64,000 bases of DNA from Mycobacterium sp. 236(2023) (GCF_029623955.1 NZ_JARSBP010000002.1:186001-250000), one strand, 5' to 3'; shown: positions 24,113-33,810, counted from the first letter of the stretch. The notes: a model not told the origin generated them from the letters alone. Made by a program: numbers and translations.

Positions 24113-25291
24113 GTGAACTCGCTACCCACCTTCGAATCCATGCTCGCGCCCGCCGTGCGTCAATCGTTCACCCAGTCGGTGCGATTTGGAGTGCTCAGTA
24201 CGTTCCCGCCTACGCCATGCGGGGTCGCGCGCTTCAGCGCAGTCCTATCTCAGGCCCTGTGCGATCTGGGGTCGGACGTGGCCGTCGTTCGCATCACGGA
24301 CGGCGACGTGTCGTCGAGCGACAGGATCGTCGGCGAGCTGGTGAACGACTCGCAACCGTCGGTGGCGGCGTGCATCGATCGATTGAATCAGGCAGATGTC
24401 GCTCTGATCCACTATCAGCACGGCATGTACGGCGGCGCACACGACGACGAGATACTCGCGATCGTCGCGGGATTGCGAACGCCCACGATGGTCGTCGTTC
24501 ATTCGGTTTTGAAAACTCCTGCACCACACCAACGTTGGGTGCTCGAGCAACTGGTATCGGCCGTAGATCGGGTCGTCGTGATGTCGGTGGCCGCGCGGGA
24601 ACTGCTGTGCAGCGATTATGGCGTCGCGCGCCACAAGGTCGTGACAGTTCCGCACGGCGGGACGATCCCGGACAGCCCGCGCCCGAGCCGTGCGGCCAGG
24701 CCGATAATTCTGACTTGGGGACTTCTGCACCGTGGGAAGGGCATCGAGCGGGTCATCGATGCCATGGAATCCCTCGACAGTGTTGCGGGTAGACCCCGCT
24801 ACCTCGTCCTCGGTCAGACCCATCCGAAAGCGTTGGCCGCCGAGGGCGAGGCCTACCGGGAATCGCTTCTCGAGCGGGTGCGGTCTCGCGGGTTGACGGA
24901 CTCGGTGTCGATAGACCCCCGGTATTACGACACGTCCACGCTGACTCGGCTCGTCCAATCCGCTCGTGTGGTGGTGCTGCCCTACGATTCCCGTGATCAG
25001 GTGACGTCCGGTGTCCTGGTGGACGCTATTGCGGCGGGGCGACCTGTCGTGGCGACCGCCTTCCCTCACGCGGTCGAATTGCTGTCGGGCGGTGCCGGCG
25101 TCGTCGTCGACCACGACGACCCGGAGGCGTTGGCGTCGGCGCTCCGCCGAGTCCTCACCAAACCGAGGCTGGCAGGGGAGATGGCCGCCGAAGCCCGCAA
25201 GTTGGCGACGAACATGGCGTGGCCGGTGGTGGCCGAGGCTTATCTGAATCTGGCCAGACATCTCCTCGCGCAGCGACGGGCCCTGCACTGA
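24113..25291 (+). CDS. GT4-type glycosyltransferase (module 1)
   Basis: A 392-residue retaining glycosyltransferase of the GT-B fold. The N-terminal half has FGVLSTFPPTPCGVARFS, like the glycine-rich nucleotide-sugar loop region, and the C-terminal half shows ILTWGLLHRGKGIERVIDA and SGVLVDAIAAGRPVVATAFP, the GT4 donor-binding pattern. The open frame runs further upstream, but the GTG at 24113 aligns with the start of the paralogue at 39699 (both then read N-x-(L/P) and reach LAP at the same distance). It is followed after 45 bp by a desaturase, as in the second module. The acceptor is unknown; a glycolipid or a stress-related glycan is an inference. Confidence 0.85.
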   Translation: MNSLPTFESMLAPAVRQSFTQSVRFGVLSTFPPTPCGVARFSAVLSQALCDLGSDVAVVRITDGDVSSSDRIVGELVNDSQPSVAACIDRLNQADVALIHYQHGMYGGAHDDEILAIVAGLRTPTMVVVHSVLKTPAPHQRWVLEQLVSAVDRVVVMSVAARELLCSDYGVARHKVVTVPHGGTIPDSPRPSRAARPIILTWGLLHRGKGIERVIDAMESLDSVAGRPRYLVLGQTHPKALAAEGEAYRESLLERVRSRGLTDSVSIDPRYYDTSTLTRLVQSARVVVLPYDSRDQVTSGVLVDAIAAGRPVVATAFPHAVELLSGGAGVVVDHDDPEALASALRRVLTKPRLAGEMAAEARKLATNMAWPVVAEAYLNLARHLLAQRRALH

Positions 25292-25336
25292 GTAGGTGAG
25301 AAGAGGCAGTACCGAAACGATTGACAGGAAACCTTT

Positions 25337-26551
25337 GTGGCTATTGCCGACATCGCTGCCTATGCGCATCTGAACGAAGAGGACATCGAGGCCCTCGGCT
25401 ACGAGCTTGACCAGATCCGCGACGACATCGCCGAGTCACTAGGTGACAAAGACGCGGCCTACATCCGGCACACCATCCTCTTCCAACGCACCCTCGACGT
25501 GGTCGCTCGCGTGGTGATCGCGTGCAGTCGATCCCGGGCGATGTGGTCCATCGGTACGGCAGCGCTTGCTGTTGCGAAGTCGGTCGAGAACATGGAAATC
25601 GGCCACAACGTCAGCCACGGCCAGTGGGATTGGATGAACGATCCCGAAATTCACTCCGCGACGTGGGAGTGGGACATGGTCGCGGTCTCCGCGCAATGGA
25701 AGTACTCCCACAACTACCGCCACCATGTATTGACCAACATCGTCGGCGTCGACGACGATCTCGGGTTCGGAATCATGCGGCTGACCAGAGACGAGCCCTG
25801 GCAGCCTGCGCACCTGATGCAGCCGATCCGTAATGTCTTGCTGGCGTTGATCTTCGAATGGGGCATCGCGCTTCATGGTGTGCACGCGGAGCGGGACAGG
25901 GCCATGTCCGGTGCCGGCAAGCTGTCGCCCCCGCGTGTCGCGTTGATGCGCAAGATCGCGCGGCAGGCGTCCAAGGACTACCTCATCCTCCCGGCGCTGA
26001 GCCTAAAGCGTTGGCGCAGAACACTCATGGCGAACTTGACGGCCAACCTGCTGCGCAATCTGTGGGCCTATGTGGTGATCTTCTGCGGGCACTTCCCCGA
26101 CGGGGCGGAGAAGTTCGCCAGTGACGTGCTGGAGGACGAGTCGCGATCGGAATGGTATCTACGACAGATACTCGGGACGGCGAACTTCAAGGCCGGCCCG
26201 ATCCTCGCTTTCGCGTCCGGCAACCTCTGCTATCAGATCGAGCATCATCTGTTCCCCGATCTACCTAGCAATCGCTATGCGGAGATCTCGGCGCGGGTCC
26301 GGGCGGTCTGCGAGAAGTACGATCTGCCGTATACGACAGGATCGCTGGCGCGCCAGTATCTGCTGACATTGCGCACTATTCACAAACTCGCACTCCCGGA
26401 CTCGCTCCTGGTGTCCACTTCCGATGATGCGCCCGAAACTGCCTCGGAGAGAAAGTTTCTCGGCGTGTCACCCGCGGCGTCCGGATCGGCTCTGCCGAAG
26501 CGAGGTCTGGGTGCGGCGCTGCGCGCGAGTGCGGGCCGGCGTCGGCGCTGA
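25337..26551 (+). CDS. Membrane fatty-acid desaturase, DesA3-like (module 1)
   Basis: A 404-residue di-iron acyl-lipid or acyl-CoA desaturase. The three histidine boxes are HNVSH (90-94), HNYRHH (125-130) and QIEHH (300-304). Membrane segments lie between and after the first two boxes. The pattern resembles mycobacterial DesA3 and linoleoyl-CoA desaturase-type proteins, which use a reductase partner to introduce a double bond. The GTG start at 25337 follows AGGAAA. It has an extended, Ser/Ala/Arg-rich C-terminal tail compared with its paralogue at 43542. It sits directly after the glycosyltransferase gene. Confidence 0.9.
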   Translation: MAIADIAAYAHLNEEDIEALGYELDQIRDDIAESLGDKDAAYIRHTILFQRTLDVVARVVIACSRSRAMWSIGTAALAVAKSVENMEIGHNVSHGQWDWMNDPEIHSATWEWDMVAVSAQWKYSHNYRHHVLTNIVGVDDDLGFGIMRLTRDEPWQPAHLMQPIRNVLLALIFEWGIALHGVHAERDRAMSGAGKLSPPRVALMRKIARQASKDYLILPALSLKRWRRTLMANLTANLLRNLWAYVVIFCGHFPDGAEKFASDVLEDESRSEWYLRQILGTANFKAGPILAFASGNLCYQIEHHLFPDLPSNRYAEISARVRAVCEKYDLPYTTGSLARQYLLTLRTIHKLALPDSLLVSTSDDAPETASERKFLGVSPAASGSALPKRGLGAALRASAGRRRR

Positions 26552-26611
26552 CCCGGCGGGATTGCTTTCGCGGCTTAGGCGTACGTTGGGCTATATCGGG
26601 TGGCATGACAG

Positions 26612-27397
26612 GTGGCGATGTGTTCGGCTATCGAAAGGCTGCGGCAGGATGCTCGTGGCTCGACGCGGCCGGCCTCAGTTCGGCTGACCGTGACGATCAT
26701 CGGACAGTTGCTCGCCGCCGTCGACGGCTTGCGTGGGGTCGACGCCGCGAACAGCTTGTGCGAGGCGTGCGCGGACGTGCTCGGCGTAGACGCCGCGGCG
26801 ATCTCTTTGGTGTTCGACGGTGTGAACACCGCGACGCTGGGTTGCAGTAGCCCGCGCGCCAGGGAGTACGACGAACTTCAGTTCACTCTCGGGGAGGGGC
26901 CGTGTCTCGACTCGGTGGCCAGACGAACCACAGTGATGGTGGCCGATCTCGCCGACATGGCTGACCGGCGCTGGCCCGCGTATGCACCGGCGATGATGGA
27001 CATGAGGATTCGCAGCGTCCATGCGGTGCCGATCGCCGTCGCGGGCGAGTACATCGGAGCTCTCGATCTGTTCCGCGGGCATCCTGGCGAGTTGACCGGC
27101 GCACAGCTCGGAGGTGCCGCCGTCGCAGCCGAGCTCGCGGGAATTCCACTTCTGGATCTGCTGGACAACGACATGCAGGCCGCCGTCAACGATCCGGGCA
27201 GTAGTGCCTGGACAGAGTTGAACGCGCTGTCGCGCGCGGAGGTCAGCCAGGCGACGGGCGTCCTCGCGGCACAGTTGCAGGTGGAGGCCGCCGAGGCGCT
27301 CATCCGTCTGCGTGCGCACGCTTTCTCGACGGGTCGCGCGGTGACGGACGTGGCCCGTGACATTCTCGAGCGCAGACTGAGACTGGAGGCTGACTGA
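26612..27397 (+). CDS. GAF-ANTAR RNA-binding antiterminator protein 1
   Basis: A 261-residue regulator. The GAF sensor domain covers about 40-175 (CEACADVLGVDAAAISLVF, then LGEGPCLDSVARR, then SVHAVPIAVAGEYIGALDLF), and a C-terminal ANTAR domain covers about 205-258 (LSRAEVSQATGVLAAQLQVE, then DVARDILERR). ANTAR domains bind paired hexaloop hairpins in mRNA and prevent termination. GTG (26612) or ATG (26618) may be the start; AAAGG-type sites are weak. It is followed after 30 bp by another GAF-ANTAR gene. Candidate targets are neighbouring lipid genes. Confidence 0.88.
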   Translation: MAMCSAIERLRQDARGSTRPASVRLTVTIIGQLLAAVDGLRGVDAANSLCEACADVLGVDAAAISLVFDGVNTATLGCSSPRAREYDELQFTLGEGPCLDSVARRTTVMVADLADMADRRWPAYAPAMMDMRIRSVHAVPIAVAGEYIGALDLFRGHPGELTGAQLGGAAVAAELAGIPLLDLLDNDMQAAVNDPGSSAWTELNALSRAEVSQATGVLAAQLQVEAAEALIRLRAHAFSTGRAVTDVARDILERRLRLEAD

Positions 27398-27427
27398 TAT
27401 GCGGCCTGACGGCACTGGTAGGAGGGC

Positions 27428-28183
27428 GTGGTGAACAAGGAAACGCGTGAGGTCCTGGTTCTGGACGCCGTCGTGTCGTTCGTCGATCGGCTCCTCATCG
27501 ACTTCGACGTAGTCGATCTGCTGACCGAACTCACGGAGCGGTGCGCGGAACTTCTCAATGTGGCGGCCGTGGGCTTTCTGCTGGCCGACCCGTTCGGCAA
27601 GCTCAGGTTTCTCGCTGCCACCTCGGAGCAGGCGCGCGAACTTGAGCTGTTCCAGCTTCAGGCTGACGAGGGGCCGTGCCTCGACTGCTTCGCGACGGGC
27701 GAACCCGTGTCGGTCACCGACCTCGAACAGGCCGTGGGGCAGTGGCCCAGGTTCGTTCCTGCGGCGTTGCGAGCCGGGTTCGCTTCGGTACACGCAGTTC
27801 CGATGCGTGCTGCCGGAGAAGCTCTGGGAGCCCTCGGACTGTTCGGAATCGCCCGCGGCGAACTGTCCGACGCGGATCGTCTGGTGGCGCAGACGCTGGC
27901 CCACATCGCGTGCGTGGCGATTCTGCAGGAGCACGCGCCGTCGACGATCGGACCCCAGCTGCGTTCTGCGTTGACCAGTCGCGTCGTCGTCGAGCAGGCC
28001 AAGGGCTTCCTGGGAGAGGTTCTCGACGTGTCTGTCGAAGAGGCTTTTGCGGTGCTGCGCGGGTATTCGCGGGACCACGGCGAGCACTTGACCGATGTGG
28101 CGCGGCGACTGATGACCGACCGGACCTCACGACCCGCGCTGCTCGCGTCGATCACCGAATTCGCGCGGAAATCAACGGGTTAG
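27428..28183 (+). CDS. GAF-ANTAR RNA-binding antiterminator protein 2
   Basis: A 251-residue GAF (about 35-170; ELLNVAAVGFLLADPFGKLR, then DEGPCLDCFATGEP, then FASVHAVPMRAAGEALGALG) plus ANTAR (about 190-240; RVVVEQAKGFLGEVLDVSVE, then DVARRLM) protein. AGGAGG just upstream suggests GTG 27431 as start, 3 bp after the first GTG. It is paralogous to the preceding gene and probably co-transcribed with it. In the GAF domain two close cysteines (GPCLDC) could respond to redox, an inference. Confidence 0.88.
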   Translation: MVNKETREVLVLDAVVSFVDRLLIDFDVVDLLTELTERCAELLNVAAVGFLLADPFGKLRFLAATSEQARELELFQLQADEGPCLDCFATGEPVSVTDLEQAVGQWPRFVPAALRAGFASVHAVPMRAAGEALGALGLFGIARGELSDADRLVAQTLAHIACVAILQEHAPSTIGPQLRSALTSRVVVEQAKGFLGEVLDVSVEEAFAVLRGYSRDHGEHLTDVARRLMTDRTSRPALLASITEFARKSTG

Positions 28184-28367
28184 GACTTCAGTCGAGCTGC
28201 GGGCGGATACCGGCGTACAGTAGGTGTCACGGCGGTATGCCGCACGCGCCCATATGAGATCGCGTCGTCGCCGTGAACCCGGGTGCTCCTTCGGCCCAGT
28301 CGGGATGCCATGTGCACATCACGTTGATTGTTGAATATCGCTGCGCACGAGGATATTTGGGCTCTCG

Positions 28368-29171
28368 ATGAATCGAGTTGTCGGCTCGGAGCTGGTAGTC
28401 ACCGTAACGGCGCCGACGACATTGGAGTTTCAGATCGCCGTCGCGCCGCATCCCGGGGCCGATGTTCGTGAATCATTGTCGGTCCTACTCGACGGAACAC
28501 CGGTGACGGCGTTGGAGGTCAGCGGAGTCCACGGCAACCGCATGCACAAGATCGACGTCGCGGCAGGCGTCGTCGAGGTCGAATACGCCGCGACGATCAT
28601 CGGTCACACGGATCCTGCGCCGGTGACCGAATACGACCTGTCGATGTATCTGCGACCCAGCCGCTACGCCGAAGCGGACAAGTTCTATGGCTTCGCCGCC
28701 ACCGAGTTCGGCGAGTACGCCGATTCAGCCACGCTGCTGGAGAAGGTGTCGACCTGGGTCGGTAACCGGCTGAGTTATGTTCCGGGCTCCAGTGACCCCA
28801 TCGACGGCGCGGTGGACACGCTGCTCGCCGGTGCCGGAGTGTGCCGCGACTTCGCCCATCTCGTCGTCGCGATGCTGCGGGCAGTCAACGTGCCCGCGCG
28901 GGTGGTCTCGGTGTACGCGCCGGGGCTGTATCCCATGGACTTTCATGCTGTAGGCGAGGCGTTCGTCGACGGTCGATGGCGAGTCGTCGACGGGACGCTA
29001 CTGGCCCCGAGGCAATCACTGGTCCGCATCGCGACCGGACGCGATGCGGCCGACACCGCCTTTCTCTCCAACCACAAAGGCGCGGTCTCGCTGGACAAGA
29101 TCTCCGTCAGCGCCATCGTCGACGGAGCTCTTCCCAGAGACGACATCGGCGAATTGGTCTCCATCACATGA
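28368..29171 (+). CDS. Transglutaminase-like cysteine protease-fold protein
   Basis: A 267-residue protein with an N-terminal beta-rich region (about 1-90) and a transglutaminase-like core. The catalytic triad is Cys159 (GAGVCRDFAHL), His193 (MDFHAVGEAF) and Asp208 (WRVVDGTLL). Such proteins in actinobacteria act as peptidases or amidases on peptides such as cyanophycin-like or cell-wall material; the substrate is unknown. There is no signal peptide. An ATG at 28368 gives the N-terminus. Two small genes follow immediately and may be co-transcribed. Confidence 0.85.
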   Translation: MNRVVGSELVVTVTAPTTLEFQIAVAPHPGADVRESLSVLLDGTPVTALEVSGVHGNRMHKIDVAAGVVEVEYAATIIGHTDPAPVTEYDLSMYLRPSRYAEADKFYGFAATEFGEYADSATLLEKVSTWVGNRLSYVPGSSDPIDGAVDTLLAGAGVCRDFAHLVVAMLRAVNVPARVVSVYAPGLYPMDFHAVGEAFVDGRWRVVDGTLLAPRQSLVRIATGRDAADTAFLSNHKGAVSLDKISVSAIVDGALPRDDIGELVSIT

Positions 29172-29188
29172 CTAGGCAAAGGAAACAG

Positions 29189-29347
29189 ATGACATCCTCG
29201 ACAACGTTCCCAACCCCTTACGAGAAACGTGTCCAGCTCGTTCAGGACACCATCGAAGGCCACTCCGAACTCGACCGCGAGGCCGCGGGCTCATTGGCGG
29301 TGCATGTGCTACATGTCCTGGATTCGATACCTGAGAAGATGCGGTGA
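29189..29347 (+). CDS. DUF6307-type small protein, 52 residues
   Basis: A short frame starting ATG at 29189 after GGCAAAGGAAAC. The product has the pattern YEKRVQLVQDTIEG, then AGSLAVHVLHVLDSIPEKMR, which matches my memory of DUF6307 (short helical proteins of mycobacteria). Its stop overlaps the next gene's GTG by 4 bp (GTGA). Function unknown. Confidence 0.65.
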   Translation: MTSSTTFPTPYEKRVQLVQDTIEGHSELDREAAGSLAVHVLHVLDSIPEKMR

Positions 29348-29547
29348 CTGTGGTCGTGAACCTGCCCAACGGGCGGGTCGACGAATACATGAGGTTCGGT
29401 GATGCCTACGTCAAGCACGACGATGGCACGCTCGATGTCGTTCGCACCGGCGTCAAACACCCCTACACGTACGCCGCCGGTGACTGGAGCCGCGTCGAAG
29501 GTGACGAAAAGCGTTGGACTAAAGGGCGTTTCTGGCACCGCAACTGA
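29344..29547 (+). CDS. Small hypothetical protein, 67 residues
   Basis: Starts with GTG overlapping the DUF6307 stop, so it is translationally coupled. The product is beta-rich and polar (VNLPNGRVDEYMRFGDAYVK, then VKHPYTYAAGDWSRVEGDE, ending KRWTKGRFWHRN). No signal peptide or known motif. It ends immediately before a convergent GAF-ANTAR gene, with no space between the stops. Confidence 0.7.
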   Translation: MTVVVNLPNGRVDEYMRFGDAYVKHDDGTLDVVRTGVKHPYTYAAGDWSRVEGDEKRWTKGRFWHRN

Positions 29548-30369
29548 CTAGCTGTTCGGTGGACCGGGTTGGGAACTCCTTCGGGCATGTGCGCGGCGGA
29601 CGGCTTCGTCCACCAGATGTTCGGCGACGACGACGAGCTTGACGTTGTCGTTCTGACTGAGATGCACGAGGCGGCCGAAGGCTTCGTCGGCGGTGGCGCC
29701 GGTGCGGCTCCGGATGATGCCGATGGCCTGGTCGATCGCCGCGCGGCTGCTCAGGGCCCGCTGCAGCTGCTCGGTGCGTTCGCGTGCTGTAGCGAGAAGC
29801 TGGGCGTTGTGCACCGACACTGCCGCGGGCGCGGCGAATCGGACACCGAGTTCGACGGCATGGTCGCCGAACGTGTCACGGCCTTTCGCATAGGTATTGA
29901 TCGCGCCGATCACTTCTTCGTCGACAACGAGGGGAAGCGACAGCGCGGAGTGCACCGCCATGCGGGCCACCCTTCCACCGAAACGCGGCCACCGGTCGTC
30001 ACTGCCCAGTGACCCGCTGACGATGACGCGTCCGGCCTGCATACAGGTGATGCACGGCCCTTCGCGGAGCTCCTCATATTGGACATGGTCGATGACAGTG
30101 ACGAATTCAGCTGTCGAGGCGCATATCTCGATGTCGAATGCGGCGCGACTGGGCTTCTTGAGTGCGATGCTGACGCCGTCGACACCGGGGATGGCGTGAG
30201 AGGCGAACTCAGCGACGGCACCGAGTAGTTCGCCGACCGGGCGCGCGCCGGCGACGAGCCCGGCCACGCCTGTCAGGCCGGCGTGCAGGTCGATCTCGTC
30301 GGCTTCGCGTTGTGTGGCCGTGAGATCTGCTTTCGGTGCCCGTCCGGGCTGTGCGTCGAAATCAGCCAT
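29548..30369 (-). CDS. GAF-ANTAR RNA-binding antiterminator protein 3
   Basis: A 273-residue GAF (about 45-195; EFASHAIPGVDGVSIALKK, then LREGPCITCMQAGR, then HSALSLPLVVDEEVIGAINT) and ANTAR (about 205-260; SSRAAIDQAIGIIRSRTGAT, then VVAEHLVDEAVRR) protein. It lies 22 bp downstream of the acyl-AMP ligase gene on the same strand and probably shares its transcript, which links ANTAR control to lipid activation here. The GPCITC cysteine pair is similar to that of GAF-ANTAR protein 2. Confidence 0.88.
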   Translation of the reverse strand: MADFDAQPGRAPKADLTATQREADEIDLHAGLTGVAGLVAGARPVGELLGAVAEFASHAIPGVDGVSIALKKPSRAAFDIEICASTAEFVTVIDHVQYEELREGPCITCMQAGRVIVSGSLGSDDRWPRFGGRVARMAVHSALSLPLVVDEEVIGAINTYAKGRDTFGDHAVELGVRFAAPAAVSVHNAQLLATARERTEQLQRALSSRAAIDQAIGIIRSRTGATADEAFGRLVHLSQNDNVKLVVVAEHLVDEAVRRAHARRSSQPGPPNS

Positions 30370-30391
30370 CGTGTGATCACACGGTACTCGG

Positions 30392-32026
30392 TCAGCTCAC
30401 CAGTGAAAGAGCGTGGGCGCGCCGCAACTTGCCCGACGGTGTCTTGGGAATCGTGCCGGGTTCCAGCACCACCACATTGCGTGGCCGCACATCGACCTCG
30501 GCGAACACCTCGTGGGCGACTTGGCGCTCGACCCGGCGTACCTGCACTTCGTCGCGGAATTCCTTGCATTCCACGGCGACGGCGAAGGTTTCCCGCGAGC
30601 GGCCCGCATCCAAGCGGACCGCGACGGCGCAGCCCGGGCGTACGCCGTCGACGCGGCCGGCCGCGCGTTCGATATCGGTGGGGTAGATGTTGCGGCCGGC
30701 CATGATGATGACATCCTTGAGGCGGCCACAGACTACGACGTCGCCGACCTCGGTCAGATAGCCGATGTCGCCGGTGTCGTACCACCCCCGATCATTCTGC
30801 GCCGCAATGAAACCGGCGATTGTGGTGTAGCCCTTGGTGACGGGTTCGCCGCGCACCTCGATGACCCCGACGCCACGGGCGGGCAGCTCGGCGCCGTCTT
30901 CGTCGACGACGCGAAGCTCCAGTCCGTGCAGTGGCTGTCCGAGCGTGACAAGACGGCGGGTGTTGCCTTTCGTCGCAGGGACGGCGCGGTGCAGGACGGC
31001 GAGCAGGTCGGCGTCCACTTCATCGATGACCATGCCACCGCCGCACTCGGAGAACGACACCGCCACCGTGGTTTCCGCCATGCCGTAGGCAGGGATGACG
31101 GCTTCGGGTGCGAGCCCGAAAGGCAGACCGGCCTCACAGAGGTCCTCGACATCGAGGGGGTCGACCTGCTCAGCTCCTGAGAGCGCCCAGCGCAGTGACG
31201 ACAGGTCGAACTCGCCGGGCTTGGCCTGCCTGCGCAGCCGTCGGGCAAGCAGGTTGTAGGCGAAGTTGGGGGCTGCCGTCATCGTTCCCCTGTACTTGTC
31301 GATCAACCTGGGCCACAACAGGATATCGCTCAAGAAATCCATCGGCGTGACCTTGACCAGTTCGGCGCCGAAGTACATCGGCACCGTCAGATAGCCGGTC
31401 ATGCCCATGTCGTGGAAGCATGGCAGCCAGCTGACGATGACGTCGGTGTCGATGTCGAAATCGCATCCGACCGTCATTGCCGCGGCGTTGGCGACGATGT
31501 TGGCGTGGGTGATCTGGACGGCTTTTGGCGATCCGGTCGACCCGGACGTCAGTTGCATCAGCGCGATGTCGTCTTCGCTCGTGTCCACCGGAGCTATCGG
31601 GTCGCCGGCGAGCACTTGTTCGATCGTCACGACGGTCATCCCCATTCCCGACAGCACAGGCACGGCGGCCATGAACGGGTCGGAGACGACGACGGCTTTG
31701 GCCCCGATCATGGTGATGACGGCGGTGGTCTCTTCGGCCCAGCGGACCAGGTCGGTGCGAGGCGTGGGCTGGTGCACCATCGTCACGCTCGCGCCGCGCA
31801 TCCAAATACCCTGTGCGGCAGGAGCTATTTCGACGGGTGCGCCGGCCAGCATGGCGACCGCGTCGCCTGGGCCGACGCCGGCGGCAGCGAGCCCTCCGGC
31901 GATTCTGCGGGCACGCTCGTGGACCTCGAGCCAGGAATGGCGGACAGGCGCATGGGGCTCCCCGGTATTGAAGCCCTTGGAGCTGAGGGTTGCGTTGGCG
32001 TACATGGTTTCGGTGAATCGGCTCAT
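30392..32026 (-). CDS. FadD-family acyl-AMP ligase (FAAL/FACL-like)
   Basis: A 544-residue adenylate-forming enzyme. The P-loop-like A3 motif is [16 protein letters not shown] (about 160-175), A5 is [16 protein letters not shown]7/A8 are YDTGDIGYL and [16 protein letters not shown], and the catalytic A10 lysine is in [13 protein letters not shown]. It should activate a fatty acid as acyl-AMP and pass it to CoA or to a carrier protein. The [18 protein letters not shown] block is like that of FAAL proteins, which deliver acyl-AMP to polyketide synthases, but no PKS gene is adjacent. Followed by GAF-ANTAR 3. Family sure, acceptor open. Confidence 0.9.
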   Translation of the reverse strand: MSRFTETMYANATLSSKGFNTGEPHAPVRHSWLEVHERARRIAGGLAAAGVGPGDAVAMLAGAPVEIAPAAQGIWMRGASVTMVHQPTPRTDLVRWAEETTAVITMIGAKAVVVSDPFMAAVPVLSGMGMTVVTIEQVLAGDPIAPVDTSEDDIALMQLTSGSTGSPKAVQITHANIVANAAAMTVGCDFDIDTDVIVSWLPCFHDMGMTGYLTVPMYFGAELVKVTPMDFLSDILLWPRLIDKYRGTMTAAPNFAYNLLARRLRRQAKPGEFDLSSLRWALSGAEQVDPLDVEDLCEAGLPFGLAPEAVIPAYGMAETTVAVSFSECGGGMVIDEVDADLLAVLHRAVPATKGNTRRLVTLGQPLHGLELRVVDEDGAELPARGVGVIEVRGEPVTKGYTTIAGFIAAQNDRGWYDTGDIGYLTEVGDVVVCGRLKDVIIMAGRNIYPTDIERAAGRVDGVRPGCAVAVRLDAGRSRETFAVAVECKEFRDEVQVRRVERQVAHEVFAEVDVRPRNVVVLEPGTIPKTPSGKLRRAHALSLVS

Positions 32027-32441
32027 AGACAGCCCTTAGTGCATTGGCGCAGGCGCCGGTGATCTGAGAATGCGAACGGGGAGCCGCTGGAATTCGACCG
32101 TGAACGCAGTGCAGCGTGGATCCCTAGAGTCCACTCCAGATGGTCCCTGGTCCGGGTGGGCCGAGGGCGCGCGATGTCAGGCCCTCCGACTGTACGTCTC
32201 GGGCTGCAGGTCTGCCTTGAAGCGCGCCTGGTGGGGCGTGGATATGTGAGACTCCTCGACACCAATATCCCGTGTATGCGTATCGACCGCGAATACCGGC
32301 TGACGTCGAGGTTCGTCGGCAGGGACAACGCGTCGCCACCGTGACGTTTCCGTGAGGCTGGTGACCAACCTCGCTCGACTCTAGCGCGGCCTGCCGAATT
32401 CGTGACCAGATGTGTGGGCAGAGTGAAGGACAATTGCCTCT
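32027..32441. other. 415-bp divergent gap between acyl-AMP ligase and WXG100-type gene
   Basis: No coding frame here looks real. It must hold the promoters of both flanking transcription units. GGATAT and ATATCC lie as an inverted pair about 19 bp apart near 32240-32271, a possible operator. No clear -10 could be placed with confidence. Confidence 0.4.
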
Positions 32442-32768
32442 GTGCTGCCGTCTCGTTCAACGCTGCAGGCGTGGAACCCCGATTCCTTGACGCCATCTTC
32501 GGCAGCGGTGCAATCGGCAGGTCAGGACATCGGCGATGCAGTGTCGGGCATCGACGATGCGATCAGCCGAATGCCGGAGACGCGCGGCTGGTCGGGGGCG
32601 GCGCATGACGCGGCGACAGGCATGTTCGGCCGCGCCGACGCCAGTGCGCAGCGGTTCACGCAGTACACGCACGCGGTTGCCGCAGCGCTGAGCAACGGTG
32701 CGGCCGCGCTGGGTCCAGCCCGGTCCGCGCTGCTGAACAAAGCCGATCAGGTCGACGCCGGCCGCTGA
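32442..32768 (+). CDS. WXG100-type ESX-like small protein
   Basis: A 108-residue protein, GTG start. It has two predicted helices joined by a W-x-G turn (ETRGWSGAAHDAA, residues about 48-58) and a helical second half (ASAQRFTQYTHAVAAALSNG), as in EsxA-like and EspX-type proteins secreted by type VII systems. In mycobacteria such genes commonly precede a larger secreted effector, which here is the frameshifted gene at 32786. No type VII machinery genes are in the window. Similar to the Rv0025-type group in layout, by memory. Confidence 0.7.
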   Translation: MLPSRSTLQAWNPDSLTPSSAAVQSAGQDIGDAVSGIDDAISRMPETRGWSGAAHDAATGMFGRADASAQRFTQYTHAVAAALSNGAAALGPARSALLNKADQVDAGR

Positions 32769-32785
32769 ATGTCACTGATCAGTGG

Positions 32786-33810
32786 GTGGTGTTCATCGAC
32801 CCGGTCATGATGTCTGCAGGGGAGATGGCCAAGCTGGAGACACTGGCGCGCGAAGAACAAGGTGCGATCAACTCGCTACTGATTGCTGTCGGCGCCGTCG
32901 ACGACGCCACCGCCGACGCCGTCATCGCGGCAGGCACCGACCACGGCTTCGTTGCGCCAGAGGCGCCCGGTGATCTGGGGGACCTGATGCTGCCGACGGC
33001 GCAACGCCCGCCCGATCAGGTTCCCGATCCGCGTAGTCCGATCGGCCTGGTGCACAGGAGTCGATTCGGGCGGCCGACCAACAGCAGCAGATCCGCGAGG
33101 TCACCTACTCGACGAATGAATACGGTGAAGAGGTGACCACCGTCGTCAAACAGGATGGAAGCAAGGCCGTAACGACAGCGATGGATCCGTTTGACTACCC
33201 GAGTAAGCAGAACTTCTACATGATGGAGGAGTTCGACAAGGACGGTAATTTTATCGCCCGCACGAGTTCCTGGCACGACCTCGGCAACGATTGCGACTAC
33301 ACCACCATCGCGTATGCAGACGGTTCGCATCTCACGATGTCGATGGATCCCACCGGATATCGGACTGCCGGCTTCACCACCGCCGACGGACGCCACAGCG
33401 CAGTTCCCGTCGAGCTGATCGACAATCTGTCGATCGCGACGACCACGGGGATGGGCGGTCTCGAGAAGCACATCGCGCGGGGCGGGTCGTTACCGATGCT
33501 CACGGCCGAGTCGGTGGAGAACATCGGCAAGACCATGAAGTTCGGCGGTCCGGCGTTGACCGCGGCGACCACCGTGTTCGACATGGTGATGGCCGATTCC
33601 GGTAAGGATCGTTGTATTGCCTTCGTGGCGGGTGTAACCAGTGGTGCCGGCGGTTGGGGAGGCGTGGAACTGGGTGCGGCGGCAGGCACGTTGGGTGGAC
33701 CGTTCGCGCCGGTGACGGTGCCTGCCGGAGCGATCCTCCTCGGTGGCATCGGCGCATTCGGCGGCGTCGAGTTGGGTCAGTTCATCGGGGACGTCGTATG
33801 CCCGTACTAG
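32786..33810 (+). pseudogene. Type VII-associated effector-like gene split by a single-base frameshift
   Basis: The first frame (from GTG 32786) encodes a conserved-looking start: VVFIDPVMMSAGEMAKLETL, then VAPEAPGDLGDLML, then PDQVPDPRSPIGL. It then loses sense after about 33050. The second frame, open from 33037 after a TAG at 33034-33036, continues as SIRAADQQQQIREVTYSTNE and runs to 33810. A single missing base near 33050-33060 would join them into one protein of about 342 residues. The C-terminal ~100 residues are Gly/Ala-rich and hydrophobic (GAGGWGGVELGAAAGTLGG), like a glycine-zipper membrane-active region. It may be a true pseudogene, a sequencing error or a programmed shift. If intact, it would be the effector partner of the WXG100-type protein. 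Confidence 0.65.

Noticed and set aside
29344..30369. The convergent small ORF and GAF-ANTAR gene as a single mis-called gene
   Set aside because: They lie on opposite strands with adjacent stops, each with a coherent composition.
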